Shown one piece after another: positions 22,721-34,079 of a stretch of 64,000 nt of DNA; positions within the stretch are counted from its first letter, which is position 1; every line of letters starts with the position of its first letter. The position numbers were made by a program, and so were the translations under genes. Source of the stretch: Vandiemenella viatica (taxonomy: Eukaryota; Arthropoda; Insecta; Orthoptera; Morabidae); NCBI GenBank assembly GCA_031002005.1, contig JARYHS010008074.1:278877930-278941929 (forward strand), in the 5' to 3' direction. Below the pieces are notes generated by a model. The model was given only the letters and a program-made list of their open reading frames with translations. It had not been told where the DNA came from and made no database searches.

Positions 22721-22734
22721 CAGAAGGCTTGTGC

Positions 22735-22973
22735 GCCGACCCCGGCAGCGCGGGGCTAGCGAGCTGGCTTCACGTTGTCGGGGTCGCCGGTTCGAGTCCG
22801 GCCCAGGGCATGGGTGGTTTTAATTAAGTGTTGTGTTCGTCCTGTGTTGTCCTATCACTTGTGGTAATCAATAATATAAGAAGATAATATGAACACAATT
22901 GAAAAATGATAGAAACACAGTTGCTGGCTGAATGGCTACAAGGCCGAATGCCATTTATATATATATATAAAAA
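22735..22973 (+). mobile_element. tRNA-derived SINE (family B), full length with target duplications
   Basis: The 239-bp element is flanked by the direct repeat AGAAGGCTTGTGC (22722-22734 and 22974-22986). The head carries an A-box-like GGCTAGCGAGCTGG and a perfect B box (GGTTCGAGTCC at about 22789). The tRNA part ends near GGCCCAGGGCATGGG. The 3' end, CTGGCTGAATGGCTACAAGG followed by CCGAATGCCATT, then an AT/A tail, resembles the 3' ends of two LINEs in this window (60428-60465 and 46239-46272). Being complete with clean duplications, it is a recent insertion. Confidence 0.9.
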
Positions 22974-23041
22974 AGAAGGCTTGTGCAATGGAATCAAGTG
23001 ATATATTTAACCAACAGTTGCTTCTCAAAACCACTCAATAA

Positions 23042-23290
23042 CACCCTGACCGAGCGTGGTGGGTGCACGGTAACGCCCTGGCCTCGCATTCGGGAGGACG
23101 CGGGTTCGAATCACCGACCGACAATCCAGATATGGATTTTCCTTGGTTTCCCCACATCATTTCAGGCAAATGGTAGGATGGTTCCTTCAAAAGACCATGG
23201 CCGAATTCCTTCCCGTTTCTTGCCCCCAGTACTTTCCCGCCTCTAATGATCTAGATGTCGAAAAGGCGTAAAGCCATAAGAAAAAAAACC
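23042..23290 (+). mobile_element. tRNA-derived SINE (family A)
   Basis: It begins CCGAGCGTGGTGGGTGCACGG, with GCATTCGGGAGGACGCGGG and a B box with one change (GGTTCGAATCA). The body has GGATTTTCCTTGGTTTCC and GACCATGGCCGAATTCC, and the end is AAAGGCGTAAAGCCATAAG plus an A tail at about 23281-23288. Flanks share ACCCTG, a possible short target duplication. This is the only family A copy outside the duplicated block. Confidence 0.85.
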
Positions 23291-23294
23291 CTGG

Positions 23295-23840
23295 ATGCTC
23301 TAGTTTCGAGATGTGAGATGGAGGAGATTCTTACATTATCCCAATAGTAGCAGCCTTCATAGTACTAAAAGATCATACGTGTCTCAATATTTTCTTGCAG
23401 TTAGTACATTCACTTAGATTAAGTTGAATAGATAAAGTTTTAAATGTTCTTAAGAAAAGCGCATTTCAGCCAACGGTACGTGGAAATTTTGGCAGTTCAG
23501 GAGATAAACATAGTTTGCTTACCATTGCGGGGTCTGTCTTACAGCAAAATATTTCATTCCGTTTTCTGGTAACCATTGTTGTTAGTTATGATTAAATATT
23601 GACATAAATTCATTATTTTACAGGTTGCGGGTAGTATTCAAGTAATTTGTAATACAATTTTTTTAAATCCGATTTTCTGTTCTGACATACAAATTAGTTC
23701 TATTTAATTTCTGGTTAGATATGTCGTCGTTAAATTAAATGAACGTAATAATTTGGCATGCTTAGATTGTGTTGAAAAATAAGGTATAACTTCAATTATT
23801 AGGATGGTGGAATAAACGATAACACAGTATATTGGCTAGT
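23295..23840. other. AT-rich intergenic sequence
   Basis: Nothing recognisable. Confidence 0.5.
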
Positions 23841-23845
23841 TGCAG

Positions 23846-24010
23846 GGGCGGATCCAGGATTTTGCTTTGGGAGGGGCTTGAGCAGACTTAGTTTTTTTTT
23901 TGGGGGGGGGGGGGGCTTGGCTTGAGTGGATTTTGGTTGGGAGGGCTTGCCTTCAGTGGATTTTGGCTTTCGGGATGGGGCTTGAGTCGGGCAAAGGGTA
24001 TTGTTTATAG
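23846..24010 (+). repeat. hAT-like terminal fragment
   Basis: It begins CAGGGGCGGATCCAGGATTT, a 5' end typical of one group of insect hAT elements, followed by G-rich subterminal sequence with repeated GGCTTG and GTGGATTTTGG. Poly-T/poly-G runs lie near 23890-23910. The complementary right end was not found, but a degraded relative (GGAGGTGGACCTAGATA) lies at about 24074. Confidence 0.45.
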
Positions 24011-24256
24011 TCCCTTCGGGCCTTGAATCCGTAGAACTAAAAAACAAAAAAAGGTCTCCAAAATTACAATGTCGGAGGTGGACCTAGATACTTTTTTTTG
24101 GGTAGGGGTTTGAGTGTGACGCAGACCCGGGTTGAACGGTGCAGATTGGTGGCGACGCCATGTGGTGTGGAATGTGTTACCGTGGCATAAACTGGGACCT
24201 CTGGGCAAATTGGACTGATCATTGACAGTAAATGGTTATGTTCAGCTACTTGTAGC

Positions 24257-24540
24257 ATGGCTTTCAGGTTCCCAAACAATGATGGAGTTTTCCAGGACGA
24301 TGGTGTGCCACTTTGCCGGGCCGAAGTTGTTCACGATTGGTTTGTGGAACATTTTGCAAAATCGCAGCGAGACATGAATCAAGTCGAACATATCTGGGAC
24401 CTGATCGTAAGGACAATGCGCAATGGCAACTCTTTCGCAATTACGAACGGTTGTAAAGGAACTATGACTAAACATTTTTTTCAATGGATTTCCGACGAAT
24501 TGTTGAGTCAATATCTTGTCGGGGTGCCTACACGATTTTA
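24257..24540 (+). pseudogene. Tc1-like transposase C-terminal fragment
   Basis: A 94-codon frame with VFQDDGVPLCRAEVVHDWF (the second catalytic Asp region, His lost) and NQVEHIWDLIVRTMRNG (the region just after the third catalytic residue). The stretch between them, including the usual SPDLN motif, is deleted or altered, so the catalytic triad is broken. The N-terminal half is missing and no terminal repeats were found. Confidence 0.7.
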
Positions 24541-24639
24541 GGAGCTATCCTACGACTTTTGGACATCTAAACAAGCAGCTATTAGAGAAACACTCTATTT
24601 TTATCCTCATCATTGTCATTAGGGAATAAGCTACTTATA

Positions 24640-25985
24640 CAGGGTGCGGCAAAATGATCTGACGGTTTTCGCCGCCCTATTGTCGAGTGAGTAGATGGTG
24701 GGGGGTGTTGGGGATAGGCGCAATCCAGAGCCCACACGTGAACATTTGTAGTAGCCATAGAGCAATGGTCGGGTGAGCACCGTGCGTTTGTTGTCGAGGC
24801 GTTTTTTAAAAGTGGCGATTCCTGCGTTGCTGTTCAGCGGCAGTTCCGTAGACGATTTAACGTGGGTCCAAAAGGAAGAGTCCCAACTCGGAACACCATT
24901 ATGCTATGGGTGAGCACCTTCAGAGCTACCGGTTCAGCGTTAAAAAAGAAGTCAACAGGTCGACCACGGTCATCTAGGACGCCAGAGAATATCGATGGAG
25001 TAAGAGAAGCTGTGGAAGCCAGTCCTCGGCGGTCGGCCCGCAAACAAGCTGCTGCTTTGCACATGTCTGACCGCTCGGTAAGACGAATTTTGCGTTTCGA
25101 TCTGCACTTCCACCCGTACAAAATGGCTATTGTCCAGCAGTTAAAGCCTAATGACTACGCAAAGCGTAAAGCATTTGCAGAAGAGATGATTGCAATGCTG
25201 ACGGATGAAATTTTTTTAATGATGAGCGACGAGGCACATTTCCATCTGGATGGTTATGTGAACAAACAGAACTTTCGTTATTGGTCGGCTACAAATCCGG
25301 AACAACTGCATGAACGTCCTCTGCATAGTCCTAAGGTTACCGTGTGGTGTGGTGTAACGAAAAGGTGTGTCATTGGGCCATACTTCTTCGAAGAGGGTGG
25401 TCGAACCATTACGGTCAATTCGGAACGTTATTTGTTGATGCTAAAAAACTTCATGATCCCTGAACTTAAGAGAAATCGTTTAGTGCGCAGTAGGATATGG
25501 TTCCAGCAGGATGGGGCAACTGCCCATACAGCCAGTGAGGTTATGGGCGTTTTGAGAAGCATGTTTCGTGGTCGAGTGATCTCGCGTTTTGGGGACACTG
25601 AATGGCCAGCTCGCTCTCCAGACCTTAGCGTTTGTGATTTTTTCTTGTGGGGGCTCCTTAAAGCAAGAGTTTACACAAACAAACCCCGCACACTGGACGA
25701 ACTGAAAGAATCCATACGCCAAGAAATCGCTAGCCTGCCTTGTGCAATGTTAGAGCAGGTGTTCAACAGCTTCAGTGCAAGGCTGGAAGAATGCTTGTTC
25801 GAAGACGGACGACATTTAAAGGACGTTATCTTCACATCTTAGACGGATGAAATTGGTTGTTCTGATGTTATTGTCATTAATTTTCATGAATACCCTTCTG
25901 TAATAAGCAATAAAATATTTTGTATCACTTTTATTTTTCATGTTGTTTGTACTTTAAAACCGTCAGATCTTTTTGCCGCACCCTG
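24640..25985 (+). mobile_element. Complete mariner-type DNA transposon
   Basis: The 1346-bp element has 30-bp terminal inverted repeats (24640-24669 and 25956-25985) starting CAGGGTGCGGCAAAATGATC, with one mismatch between the ends. TA dinucleotides flank it at 24638-24639 and 25986-25987. One open transposase frame fills most of the interior. A poly(A) signal AATAAA is at 25909-25914, before the right repeat. It is structurally complete; the only visible lesion is at the start codon. Confidence 0.95.
24757..25842 (+). pseudogene. mariner-type transposase, open frame lacking its initiator AUG
   Basis: The frame is open from 24742 to the stop at 25840-25842. The N-terminal DNA-binding part includes HRAFVVEAFFKSGD and RRSARKQAAALHMSDRSVRR (paired helix-turn-helix type). 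The catalytic core has SDEAHFHLDG, WFQQDGATAHTA and RSPDLSVCDFFLWG. Counting residues between the second Asp (QQD) and the third (CDFF) gives 41, a DD41D spacing. The expected start codon, just before GAGCAATGG, reads ATA (24757-24759), so translation could begin only at a near-cognate codon or at the ATG at 24901, which removes part of the DNA-binding domain. No internal stop or frameshift was found, so the loss is recent. Confidence 0.85.
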
Positions 25986-26572
25986 TAGAAGAATCGTCAT
26001 TTTTTAATGAAAACTGTGTATGTTTTTTGGATTTGTTCTGTAACTTATTATTACTTTTTTAGTCTGTGTTCAGTTTCTTTTTGATTAGCATGACCACTAA
26101 AACGTTTCCTCTTAGCAGCAGTACTCATTAGAATTAATATATCCAGTCAAAACAATACATCTATCGCGGTATGCCAACGTGCGGACCGCGCTCAATTAGT
26201 ACCCCGTACCACCAACAATCAGTTACCTACTTCTTACCTAAAAAGTTATCACAAATGATGGAAACGGATAGTAAATAGACATGCGTGATTTTATTCTATC
26301 GAAAAATTCTTGTATATAAGGGCATTCGCCGAATACGATTCGGCCGCCCTAGCGATCGTCCCCTACGCCCTTTGGGAACGTCCATAAACTACGTGACTCC
26401 ATTTTGGCCTTCCTTGAAACCTTTCATCCCCCCACGTGGCTTGACGTGGTTTTTGCCTTAACACCCGTCACCCCCTCCCCCCCGTTTGGCACATAGCTTT
26501 TTTACCTATTAATTCCAGGACACATTTTGTACTGTTTCTTTTAACAGACTATCCTTAAATTTATTGCAAGTA

Positions 26573-27403
26573 CAGGGCGTTCGCCGGGAAACGCAACCCA
26601 CTGTTAGCGCTACAAGGAAGAAACTGCTCGCGGCGAGCGAGCGGTCAGCTCCCGGCATTGTTCGACCGTCGGCCGCGGACTATTTCATAAACTTGTATGT
26701 GCTAAGCATTTAAATGTGACGTAATTCATTAGCTTACCTTATAAAAGATGCTGGAAGTGTTGACACTCTTGTGTAATGCACATTTCACATCTTCTGAACA
26801 TATTTCGAGACACACGCTGCCCTAACTGACTTAATGATTTTTTGGGTGACTGTTCTAGTCGAAAAGCGATATCGTAAATTTTCTCCTCTGTGAGAATACG
26901 GTTGACCGACAGTCTCTTTTTGTTAAAAAATGAACCCGTTTCTCTTACTTTTTTAACCAGACGCAGAATTGTTGATTTAGCTGGCAGTAAAGCGCCAGGA
27001 AATTCGCGACGAAATTTACTGCGACACTTTTTAAACGACTTCTTCTTCACATATGTATCGCAGAGAAATATTCTTTGTTGCAAACTGTAACGAACCATAA
27101 TTTTACTCACACTCAAACACGGTACAGATTAGTAAGAGTATGAAGCCCCAAACCAGCCAAACCGCAAAGAAACGTTTATTCACAACACTGATTAATAAGA
27201 GACTGAAGTCACAAACTAGCTACAATGCAAAGAAACCGTTCTTAACAATGTAAGGGTCACTGCACTGCACTGTTGGGGCAGCGGAGGTGTTAAACAGTGC
27301 GGTGATTCACGGTGCCGGTTGGCGGAAACTGCTGGGGGGACTGACCGAGCAAGTTGCCGACGGCAACAGACTGGGAGGGTTGCGTTTTCCGGCGAACGCC
27401 CTG
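26573..27403. mobile_element. Internally deleted mariner-type element (831 bp)
   Basis: Ends begin CAGGGCGTTCGCCGGGAAAC and its near-exact inverse (about 27 bases, one or two differences), flanked by TA (26571-26572 and 27404-27405). The interior holds a short minus-strand frame in which the start and the end of a transposase are fused, so it needs another element for movement. Confidence 0.88.
26739..27098 (-). pseudogene. Transposase N-terminus fused to C-terminal tail (internal deletion)
   Basis: A frame of 119 codons from the ATG at 27098. The first 85 or so residues are the helix-turn-helix region of an insect mariner-like transposase (MVRYSLQQRIFLCDTYV, then STILRLVKKVRETGSFFNKK and a LTEEKIYDIAFRLEQSPKKS linker). 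It then jumps to FRRCEMCI and ends HFQHLL, the usual C-terminal tail. The catalytic domain is absent. It could still bind the terminal repeats of relatives, which is inference. Confidence 0.8.
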
Positions 27404-27675
27404 TATAACAAACACAACCGATATTTGCGATATGAACTTTTCAATAGTTATAAATATTCTGAATGAAATGTTGACACTAGTCACTCCTGCAAATGAGCAA
27501 TTATTGGGAAAACCTTTTTTCTCAGGTACAATAAGGGATCCTTTCCTTCTTCAGGGGTTACTAAAGTCATTCTCCTTATCTCAATCATCATTGGTGATTA
27601 ATTGATAAAATAGAACACACTTTACATGCCTAGTAAAAAAGTAAAGACTAAGAAGAGTTACATTTTTGTTTTCTT

Positions 27676-27933
27676 TTGGTGCAGTTCTGTCACCTTTCTT
27701 TTTACATTTTCAGGAATGAGTCTTTGATCTGCTTAAAAGATTTATATAACTCAGTGGACAGTGAACAATCGTTGGAAAACATTTTTGATGAGAACAGAGC
27801 CATTCCACATCACACTTTGAACTTGAACACTTCAGCAAACACTGTAATTAGAGATGCACTGAATTCACTTGGCAGAAAAAAAATCAGAATTATTTTACTA
27901 GCGAACGATGAGGTCACATGTGGGAGATCCTAA
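27676..27933 (+). CDS. Unidentified short open frame preceded by a splice-acceptor-like site
   Basis: From about 27715 the frame encodes NESLICLKDLYNSVDSEQSL and continues to a stop at 27933. A pyrimidine-rich tract ending TTTACATTTTCAG directly precedes it, as at the 3' end of an intron, so this may be an exon of the surrounding transposon or of a host gene. I do not recognise the sequence. It lies inside the 26374-28359 element, which makes transposon origin more likely. Confidence 0.3.
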   Translation: MVQFCHLSFYIFRNESLICLKDLYNSVDSEQSLENIFDENRAIPHHTLNLNTSANTVIRDALNSLGRKKIRIILLANDEVTCGRS

Positions 27934-28369
27934 TCAAAACAGTTTTATTTCAAACAATCAAAACATTACCTTGGAAAACACCCGCTGACATCTGTAAGGG
28001 AGTTTTAGTCTAGGTACGGCATGTCTAATGTTTTTCGAATTGTAAAGCACTGTTGCGTGTCGGTTCGTTCAAATGCCCTGGTCGCGTGAAATCTAATACT
28101 TTGACTTAAAGTTACAAGCATACGCATTACTGCTAATATATCTAAATTACATACGGAGATAATTAAATGATGGAAATAAATATTGATATGCTGTTGTATG
28201 TACAGTACCTTATTTAACTGTGACAAATAATATGAATGAGTAGCTACGTGGCCTGGCTCGGAACCTGCATCACCCCCCACGTAGCCCAGCGCAGCTTTCT
28301 ACCTAACCCCTTCCCCTAACCCTCCCCTAGACCGAGTCACACAGTTTATGGACGCTTCCTTAGGAAATT

Positions 28370-29740
28370 ACGTCACTGCCTGCAGTTACTAATACTGTAG
28401 AATACAAACAGATCTGTTTGGAATTATGAATTAATATAGAGCCAATGCTAAGTTGATGAGATACCATTTAAAGAAAATGGCCTACGTATACTATATCTTG
28501 GGGGGTGTGATTGGGGCCATTAACGGGACCTTTACCTCTGACATAGCTTGCGTTGTTTATGTAAAGTATGCTATAAAGCTTCCGGCTTCGGATTCAACGT
28601 TAAACTGTATGTTCCTTTTACCCGGTCGGATTACCGGGATAGACTATATAAGGAGAAAAGGAACTGGTCACAATACTTCAGATATCAGGGTAAGTATACC
28701 TACTTCGGGGGGTCCAACTAAATTTCGGGTTGAATATCAAAGTTAGATTTTATAGTATTCCTTATAAATCTGCAGAGGACATATTGTATTAATGCAATGT
28801 ACACAATAACATACATCATGTACGCACTTAGATATATCTTCTTAAAAGTTCGTCTCTTACCAGCTATCAGTTTGTAAGAGGTTTCAGTGAAACCGACGTA
28901 TGTGATGTATGACAGTAATGACTACCTCCATCTGGATCAAAGTGAACGTTAAATGTTTTAATTAAGGGCATTAATAAACATGAATACTTATTCTGTCTAC
29001 TGAAATTGGTTTATTAAAGCCTTTTACCGATAAAATTCGAAATGGTTTTTGCGTTACTTAAAGAGGGAGGATGCCATTGATTATCAGGCTCTCTGGATTT
29101 AATCCGGCCTTGGGCGTTACCCTGTTCGAATGCTCTGTTAGTTATGGGTTTAAGTTTCATGTTTACCGATTAAATCGTAATTGAATTCCTGCAATAATGA
29201 TAGAATTTTTCGATTCTTCTTTCTGATAACACTGCCAGCAATTCAACAATTTATTCCTCATACTGCTTGCATGAAAGGTATAATTTTGGCAGTTGTAAAC
29301 TGTATATTAACAAATGCAGGAGTTGATAGAGCCGATCAATATGAAATTTTGCGTAATATGCTAGCGGTTCGCAAATAAACATGAGACATTTATGACTAGA
29401 AAAATAAATGAGAAATCAATGCGCACCATGCGGATGTTAGATGCCAATGGGCCTGAGAGTTTTCGTTTCATCTGACTATTGTTTTAATGGTAAATTCTTT
29501 TTGAATTTTAAGTTATATAACCTGAAGCAAAAAATTCAGTGTTTTGATAGAGAAAAAACAACGTTTCTGAGATTTGTTAATACAGGACAATAGAAACATC
29601 TTTTAAACGTAATTATTGGGAATGAGATGACTCTTCTCCAGAAAATAATTTCCCAAAACCTCTGAAGATTCGATTGTAACAAAAGGAAATGAGAAACTGC
29701 GTGTTTTATATTTCACGCTGGTTTTTTAAAATGTTTTTAT
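28370..29740. other. AT-rich intergenic sequence
   Basis: No supported gene. A 97-codon frame (28453-28746) and a 65-codon frame ending 29378 lack family support; the latter contains GVDRADQYE, faintly like the C-terminal part of piggyBac-type transposases. Confidence 0.45.
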
Positions 29741-29859
29741 TAACTCGCTTTGGGCTTTGTCTGTCCGGGTGGAATTTAGTAATTGATTTTAAACTAACGT
29801 CTCGATAACCTAGAGATTTGAAATTTCGACCATAGCTCAGAAGTGGATAACACATGAAA

Positions 29860-30530
29860 ATGTGAAAAAATGGGAAAAGTTGTCCCGAAAATTTGAAAAT
29901 TCCTCAAAATGGACCGATTTGGCTATTTTTTTTTAAATGTTCGTAATAGTCCGAATAAGGTATTTAGTTAATGAAAAATTGGAAAAGTTGCCGGCAAATT
30001 GGAAAATTCGGAGGAAACTGAAAACCTTTTTTTCTGTGTACCGATTTGGCTAATGTTTCTTTAAATGTTCACAGTAGTTCGAATAAGATTTTTAAAGAAA
30101 GAAAAAATGGAAAAGTTGCCTGGAAAGTTCGGGAAAATTTGAAAGTAATTTTTTCTATTGACCAATTTAGTTAGTTTTTAAATGTATTTAATAGTCTGAA
30201 TAAGGTTTTCAGAGAAAGAAAACTGGAAAAGTTGCCCGGAAAATAGGAAAATTCGGTAACAACTGAAAGTACATTTTCTAGTGATCGATTAAGTTAATTT
30301 TTTTAAATGATTACAGTAGTCTGAATAATGTTTTCAGTGACAGAAAAATTGGAAATGCTGCCTGAAGATTTCTGGCAGAACTAAAAGTGTTTTTTTTCTG
30401 TTGGATTTTTGTTCGAATTCCAGACCATAACTTATGATTCAAACGATGAATATGCATAATTCTTTTTGTTTTGTTCCTTATTTCACCTGAATGGAAAAAA
30501 CTCAATTAAATGTTTTCTATTAAAAAAACT
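29860..30530 (+). repeat. Degenerate tandem array, about 120-bp unit, left arm
   Basis: The phrase GGAAAAGTTG (or a close variant) recurs at about 29872, 29981, 30109, 30225 and 30351, each followed by GGAAAATT-like and GAAAGT-like stretches, CCGATTTGGCTA-like sequence and CTGAATAAGGTTTTC-like sequence. That makes about five diverged units. The same array in reverse orientation is at 42880-43500, and both share the non-tandem inner flank around TTTTGTTTTGTTCCTTAT and CTCAATTAAATGTTT. Confidence 0.85.
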
Positions 30531-30534
30531 GGAA

Positions 30535-32700
30535 TTTGTAGCATGTCTCTGTGATTATTTCATCAAAGTATTTAAAATCAATTAGTGGCGTTGAACCTGT
30601 CACATCCATTCTAGAGCTGAAGGTTGTACAGGGAGTGTGGAGCTCTATTTCCGTGATTCCTACGGGATGCGGCAGGAGCTGCCGGAAACCCGTGACCCTT
30701 ACCTTTACCTTACAAATTTTCACTCACATAACCCTAAAAAGCAGAAAATAATAATAAAATGAAAAATAATTTTTAATGTACCATGTTTTTATAACGGACC
30801 AAAAAGTATAAAATAATTTCCCTAATTCTTATGAACGATAAAACCACATACAGATTTCTGACGTCTTCTAAATCGTCCTGAAATTTATACTTGGAAATGT
30901 TTGATAGCTGTTAAAATATTTGTAAGATTGGTGACGAAAAACATTGGGCGCATGGAATACATAACTATAAGAAGTGTAGAGCATAGTTATGAATTAAAGA
31001 ACTTATTTATCAGTTCACATTATTTGCGGGGCAATAAAATTTTTAGTTGAGCTATTAATGTATCAATTATCTGCTGCATGCGCCCAAGGTGATAACATCG
31101 GGTTAAGGGGACCTGCAGTTTGTTTCGGAATTCATACAACGCAACGTTATTTATATTTAAAAAAGCAAGGCTTTGTCGGAGATGGATGCCAGTTTTAGTC
31201 TTCTCAAAATTCAAATCGAGACAGGAATTTTAACCCTGACCACTCTATCATGAAATGCTTGTTAACCAATTGATCTAATAGTTCGGTTATCAGTTGCTCA
31301 ATTAATAGTGCTAAACTTATATTTCACCTATTTTGATTAATTGAATACGGAAAAATTTATAGATCAAACTGTAGTAAAAGAAAATGTGTTTGGTGCTGTG
31401 ACCTGGAGACAGTGTTTTAATTTGTGGCGCATTCCACCTCTATCGTGCGTATAAGGAACTGATTAACATAAATCGATACTGGAAACTAATCAAATGGAAA
31501 CCTCTATGCATCATAGTACTAAGTTTACTATGAATCCTACCAAACTATAGACAGTATTCGGAAATATCTTCACAGATACAAACAAATAAACTGATAGTGT
31601 AGTAGGACACTGCATGACGAGTAAACTAATAGTAAATAAGACAATTGAGAATTAATATGAACAATTTCTCAAACACTCTAGGCTAAGTCCCGGCGCGGCG
31701 GTAGATTGTGGGTGACAGGTCTTTTCATGTGGTATCGTGCAGGGGTTAGACCACCCAGCGTGTAAAGGATGACGGTACAATGTCCAAGCATTAGAGTGAA
31801 ATACATTTGAACAACGTGACAGAAATATTCTGGTATTTGATTTCTCAAGAGATAACTACTGTAATTACCTCTGTTGTTTGACGTTACATATTGACCATAC
31901 GTTACTGGGCGCCATATTGCCACAAGAACGTTTTGCCTTAATTCTGATTTATAAAACTTCCAAATGCATGTGACACGTCTTGCGGGATTATACAGGCTGG
32001 TTGAATTAACTTTTGATTATTATATTTTATTATAAATGGAATGAAGATATTTTATAATTATTGAATTTATTAACAAGCAAAAATGAAACTCTTTCAGTAA
32101 ACAGAATAATAATAACGAAGAATTTTTTTAAAAAACAAAAAAAAAAACGTTATTTTTCGCAGCAGTTAACTCAAATGTGTCGCACACGGAGTTTTGAGAA
32201 GATTTTTGGCAACCTTTAGTGCTGGATTATGATTCTGGTGTGAGCCAATATAACCGCGTCTCAGACTCGGTCAAGTGGAGGCGGTTGTCTCTATGCACCC
32301 CGCTGAAGGGTGTTGAACTCGGCGCAGCTGTGTGGTGTTCACTTGGTTTCCCCGCCAGGATCAGAGCTCACAACAGAATCATCTCTCTGGCCGTGTTGAT
32401 TTTTCTAAGAAACCTCTGTATCGATGCTGTTAGTCTCTTCCGCACCGATGTGGGCCTTTTGCTTTATCTGCCCAAGTCGTTCTTCCTTTTCAAAGGCCAG
32501 AAGTTAGTAACAATTATAACATCAGCAGAACATATCAACAAAAAGCCTCGGTATTGGCCTAAATCCCTAAGCCCTGCAAGTCAAAATACTAGAAACGAGC
32601 GGCAGCTTCCCACAACCGGGATTTGCGTCGGTTCCTAGTTTTATTTTATGTCAAAACACGAGTGTCATAAAGTTTTTATCTTCATTCTAGGTCTTAAAAT
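30535..32700. other. AT-rich intergenic sequence
   Basis: No recognisable element apart from a GC-richer stretch at 32219-32638 with a 139-codon frame of no family likeness. The latter could be leader or LTR sequence of the gypsy element that follows, but I could not match it to the 3' side. Confidence 0.45.
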
Positions 32701-32769
32701 GTTTTCATGGACAGCAGTACCATGCTTGCTGTAAAAATTATTTAACAACTTTCGACTGATAATCAACTA

Positions 32770-33625
32770 GCACTACCGGAAGCAGTGTTTAAGCTGGGCG
32801 GGAAGACAGATCCAGGTGATTTTGTGAAAACATATTATAAAGATCTGCCAGTAGAATGGTCGGATATCGATATAATCCGATGCGTTAAAAGAAAGCTCCA
32901 AGTCGAAGCATTTTCGTGGAGTTGTGAAGTTCGAGAAGAATGTAATGACTGTGTATGGCTGAATTCTTGCGGATGTTTCTTGAAAAGTATTGAACTTCAC
33001 AAAGACTATGGAAGGTAAAAAGTGACTTTTAGTACTGTCGGCGTTACAAGCGCGACGGACGTATGAGATATTTTTGTGAACAATGAGGAAAGAACTTCGG
33101 TATTTTGGTCAAAATGTAGAATACGAGCAAATTGAAATTTTGTTTTAAAAATTACCTAAGCGAGTTCAAGATAAGCTAACTGCGAATCAGTGGGTCGAAA
33201 TGGATGATTTCTCGGGCGTGCTTGAGAGAATAGATCGGTGCAATGAAGTTTATGAAAATGATATTGAAAGCAACAGATGAATTGAAAGGAGGACTGATAA
33301 GCAACGGGATCATCGGTATTATAATAGTCCGAATAATTGGTCAAAAAAGGACCTGGTGAATATGAAAGAGGCAGCGCGCAGATGTATCAGTAGAAAAAAG
33401 GAGACGCGCGGAGGTTTCAAGGCAACGTTAACAATGGTATAATAATGCACTGGACGAGAGTGGGAACCAACAACCGCAGTACGACCACGTGACGTTTTAA
33501 GAAGAGAAGACAATGTTCAAGGGAATGACGAAAGAAGAGCGGAGCGGGAATCTTGAATCCGCAACTGGAAAGGTCTGGGCAGTAGCGGGTATTGTCAGCA
33601 CAGGACCATTCAATGTATGAGAAAA
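32770..33625 (+). pseudogene. Ty3/gypsy-type gag remnant
   Basis: Translated segments follow the order of insect gypsy-type gag: DPGDFVKTYYKDLPVEWSDI (about 32806), CVKRKLQVEAFSW (about 32881), then FGQNVEYEQIEILF (about 33100) and KLTANQWVEMDDFSGVLERI (about 33175), with a basic, Arg-rich 3' part. Stops and frameshifts separate the pieces. Gag would form the particle of the element; this copy cannot. Confidence 0.65.
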
Positions 33626-34079
33626 TGTGAGCGAGGATTACCATTACCAGAGTAGACAACCAAGCAAAGATGAATACCTTGAATCATGGAAGAGTTTACA
33701 TCTAATTGATGATGGAAAGTGTGGGACCAATTCAACAAATAATGAGAGCAGGTGGGAGAGTAAAGAAATATCGAAGTTGACAAGAATCGACGTATGGAAT
33801 GGTAACAACGGAGGAGGTATTGAAGCAGGGGCGCCGAGTTTTAGAAAACCTCGTGGGTGCTCATGCCCATGTGATGACACTTTTTTTTTTTTTTTAACCA
33901 GCAAAGTGTGAACTAATTCCGACAAGACTATCACTGGTGGGTTGCTGATTTGGCAGGGAATAAAACATTTAGGGTTCCATGAAAATTAAATAAAAGCCTT
34001 GACAAACATGAACGAAGTCGCAAGCACCAAATAGTAATGCACAATAGTGAATATTGCATCTAAATCCATCCAGTAGATA

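Larger units (their letters stand above)
26374..28359. mobile_element. Unidentified DNA transposon, about 2 kb, with 26-bp terminal inverted repeats
   Basis: Left end GGAACGTCCATAAACTACGT (continuing GACTC); right end, reverse-complemented, GGAAGCGTCCATAAACTGTG (continuing TGACTC): 26 bases with two mismatches and one gap. Both ends also carry CCCCCCACGT close inside. I could not define a target-site duplication and do not know the superfamily. A deleted mariner element is nested at 26573-27403, and an exon-like frame lies at 27715-27933. Confidence 0.6.

Noticed and set aside
28453..28746. A 97-codon frame as a gene
   Set aside because: No domain and no supporting signals; its length is possible by chance in this composition.
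29310..29378. piggyBac-like transposase end (GVDRADQYE)
   Set aside because: A single short motif in a 65-codon frame, with no other piggyBac signature or TTAA-bounded ends seen.
32219..32638. A 139-codon frame as a possible host gene
   Set aside because: No recognisable domain, no start context or splice evidence, and it lies where leader or LTR sequence of the gypsy element would be expected.
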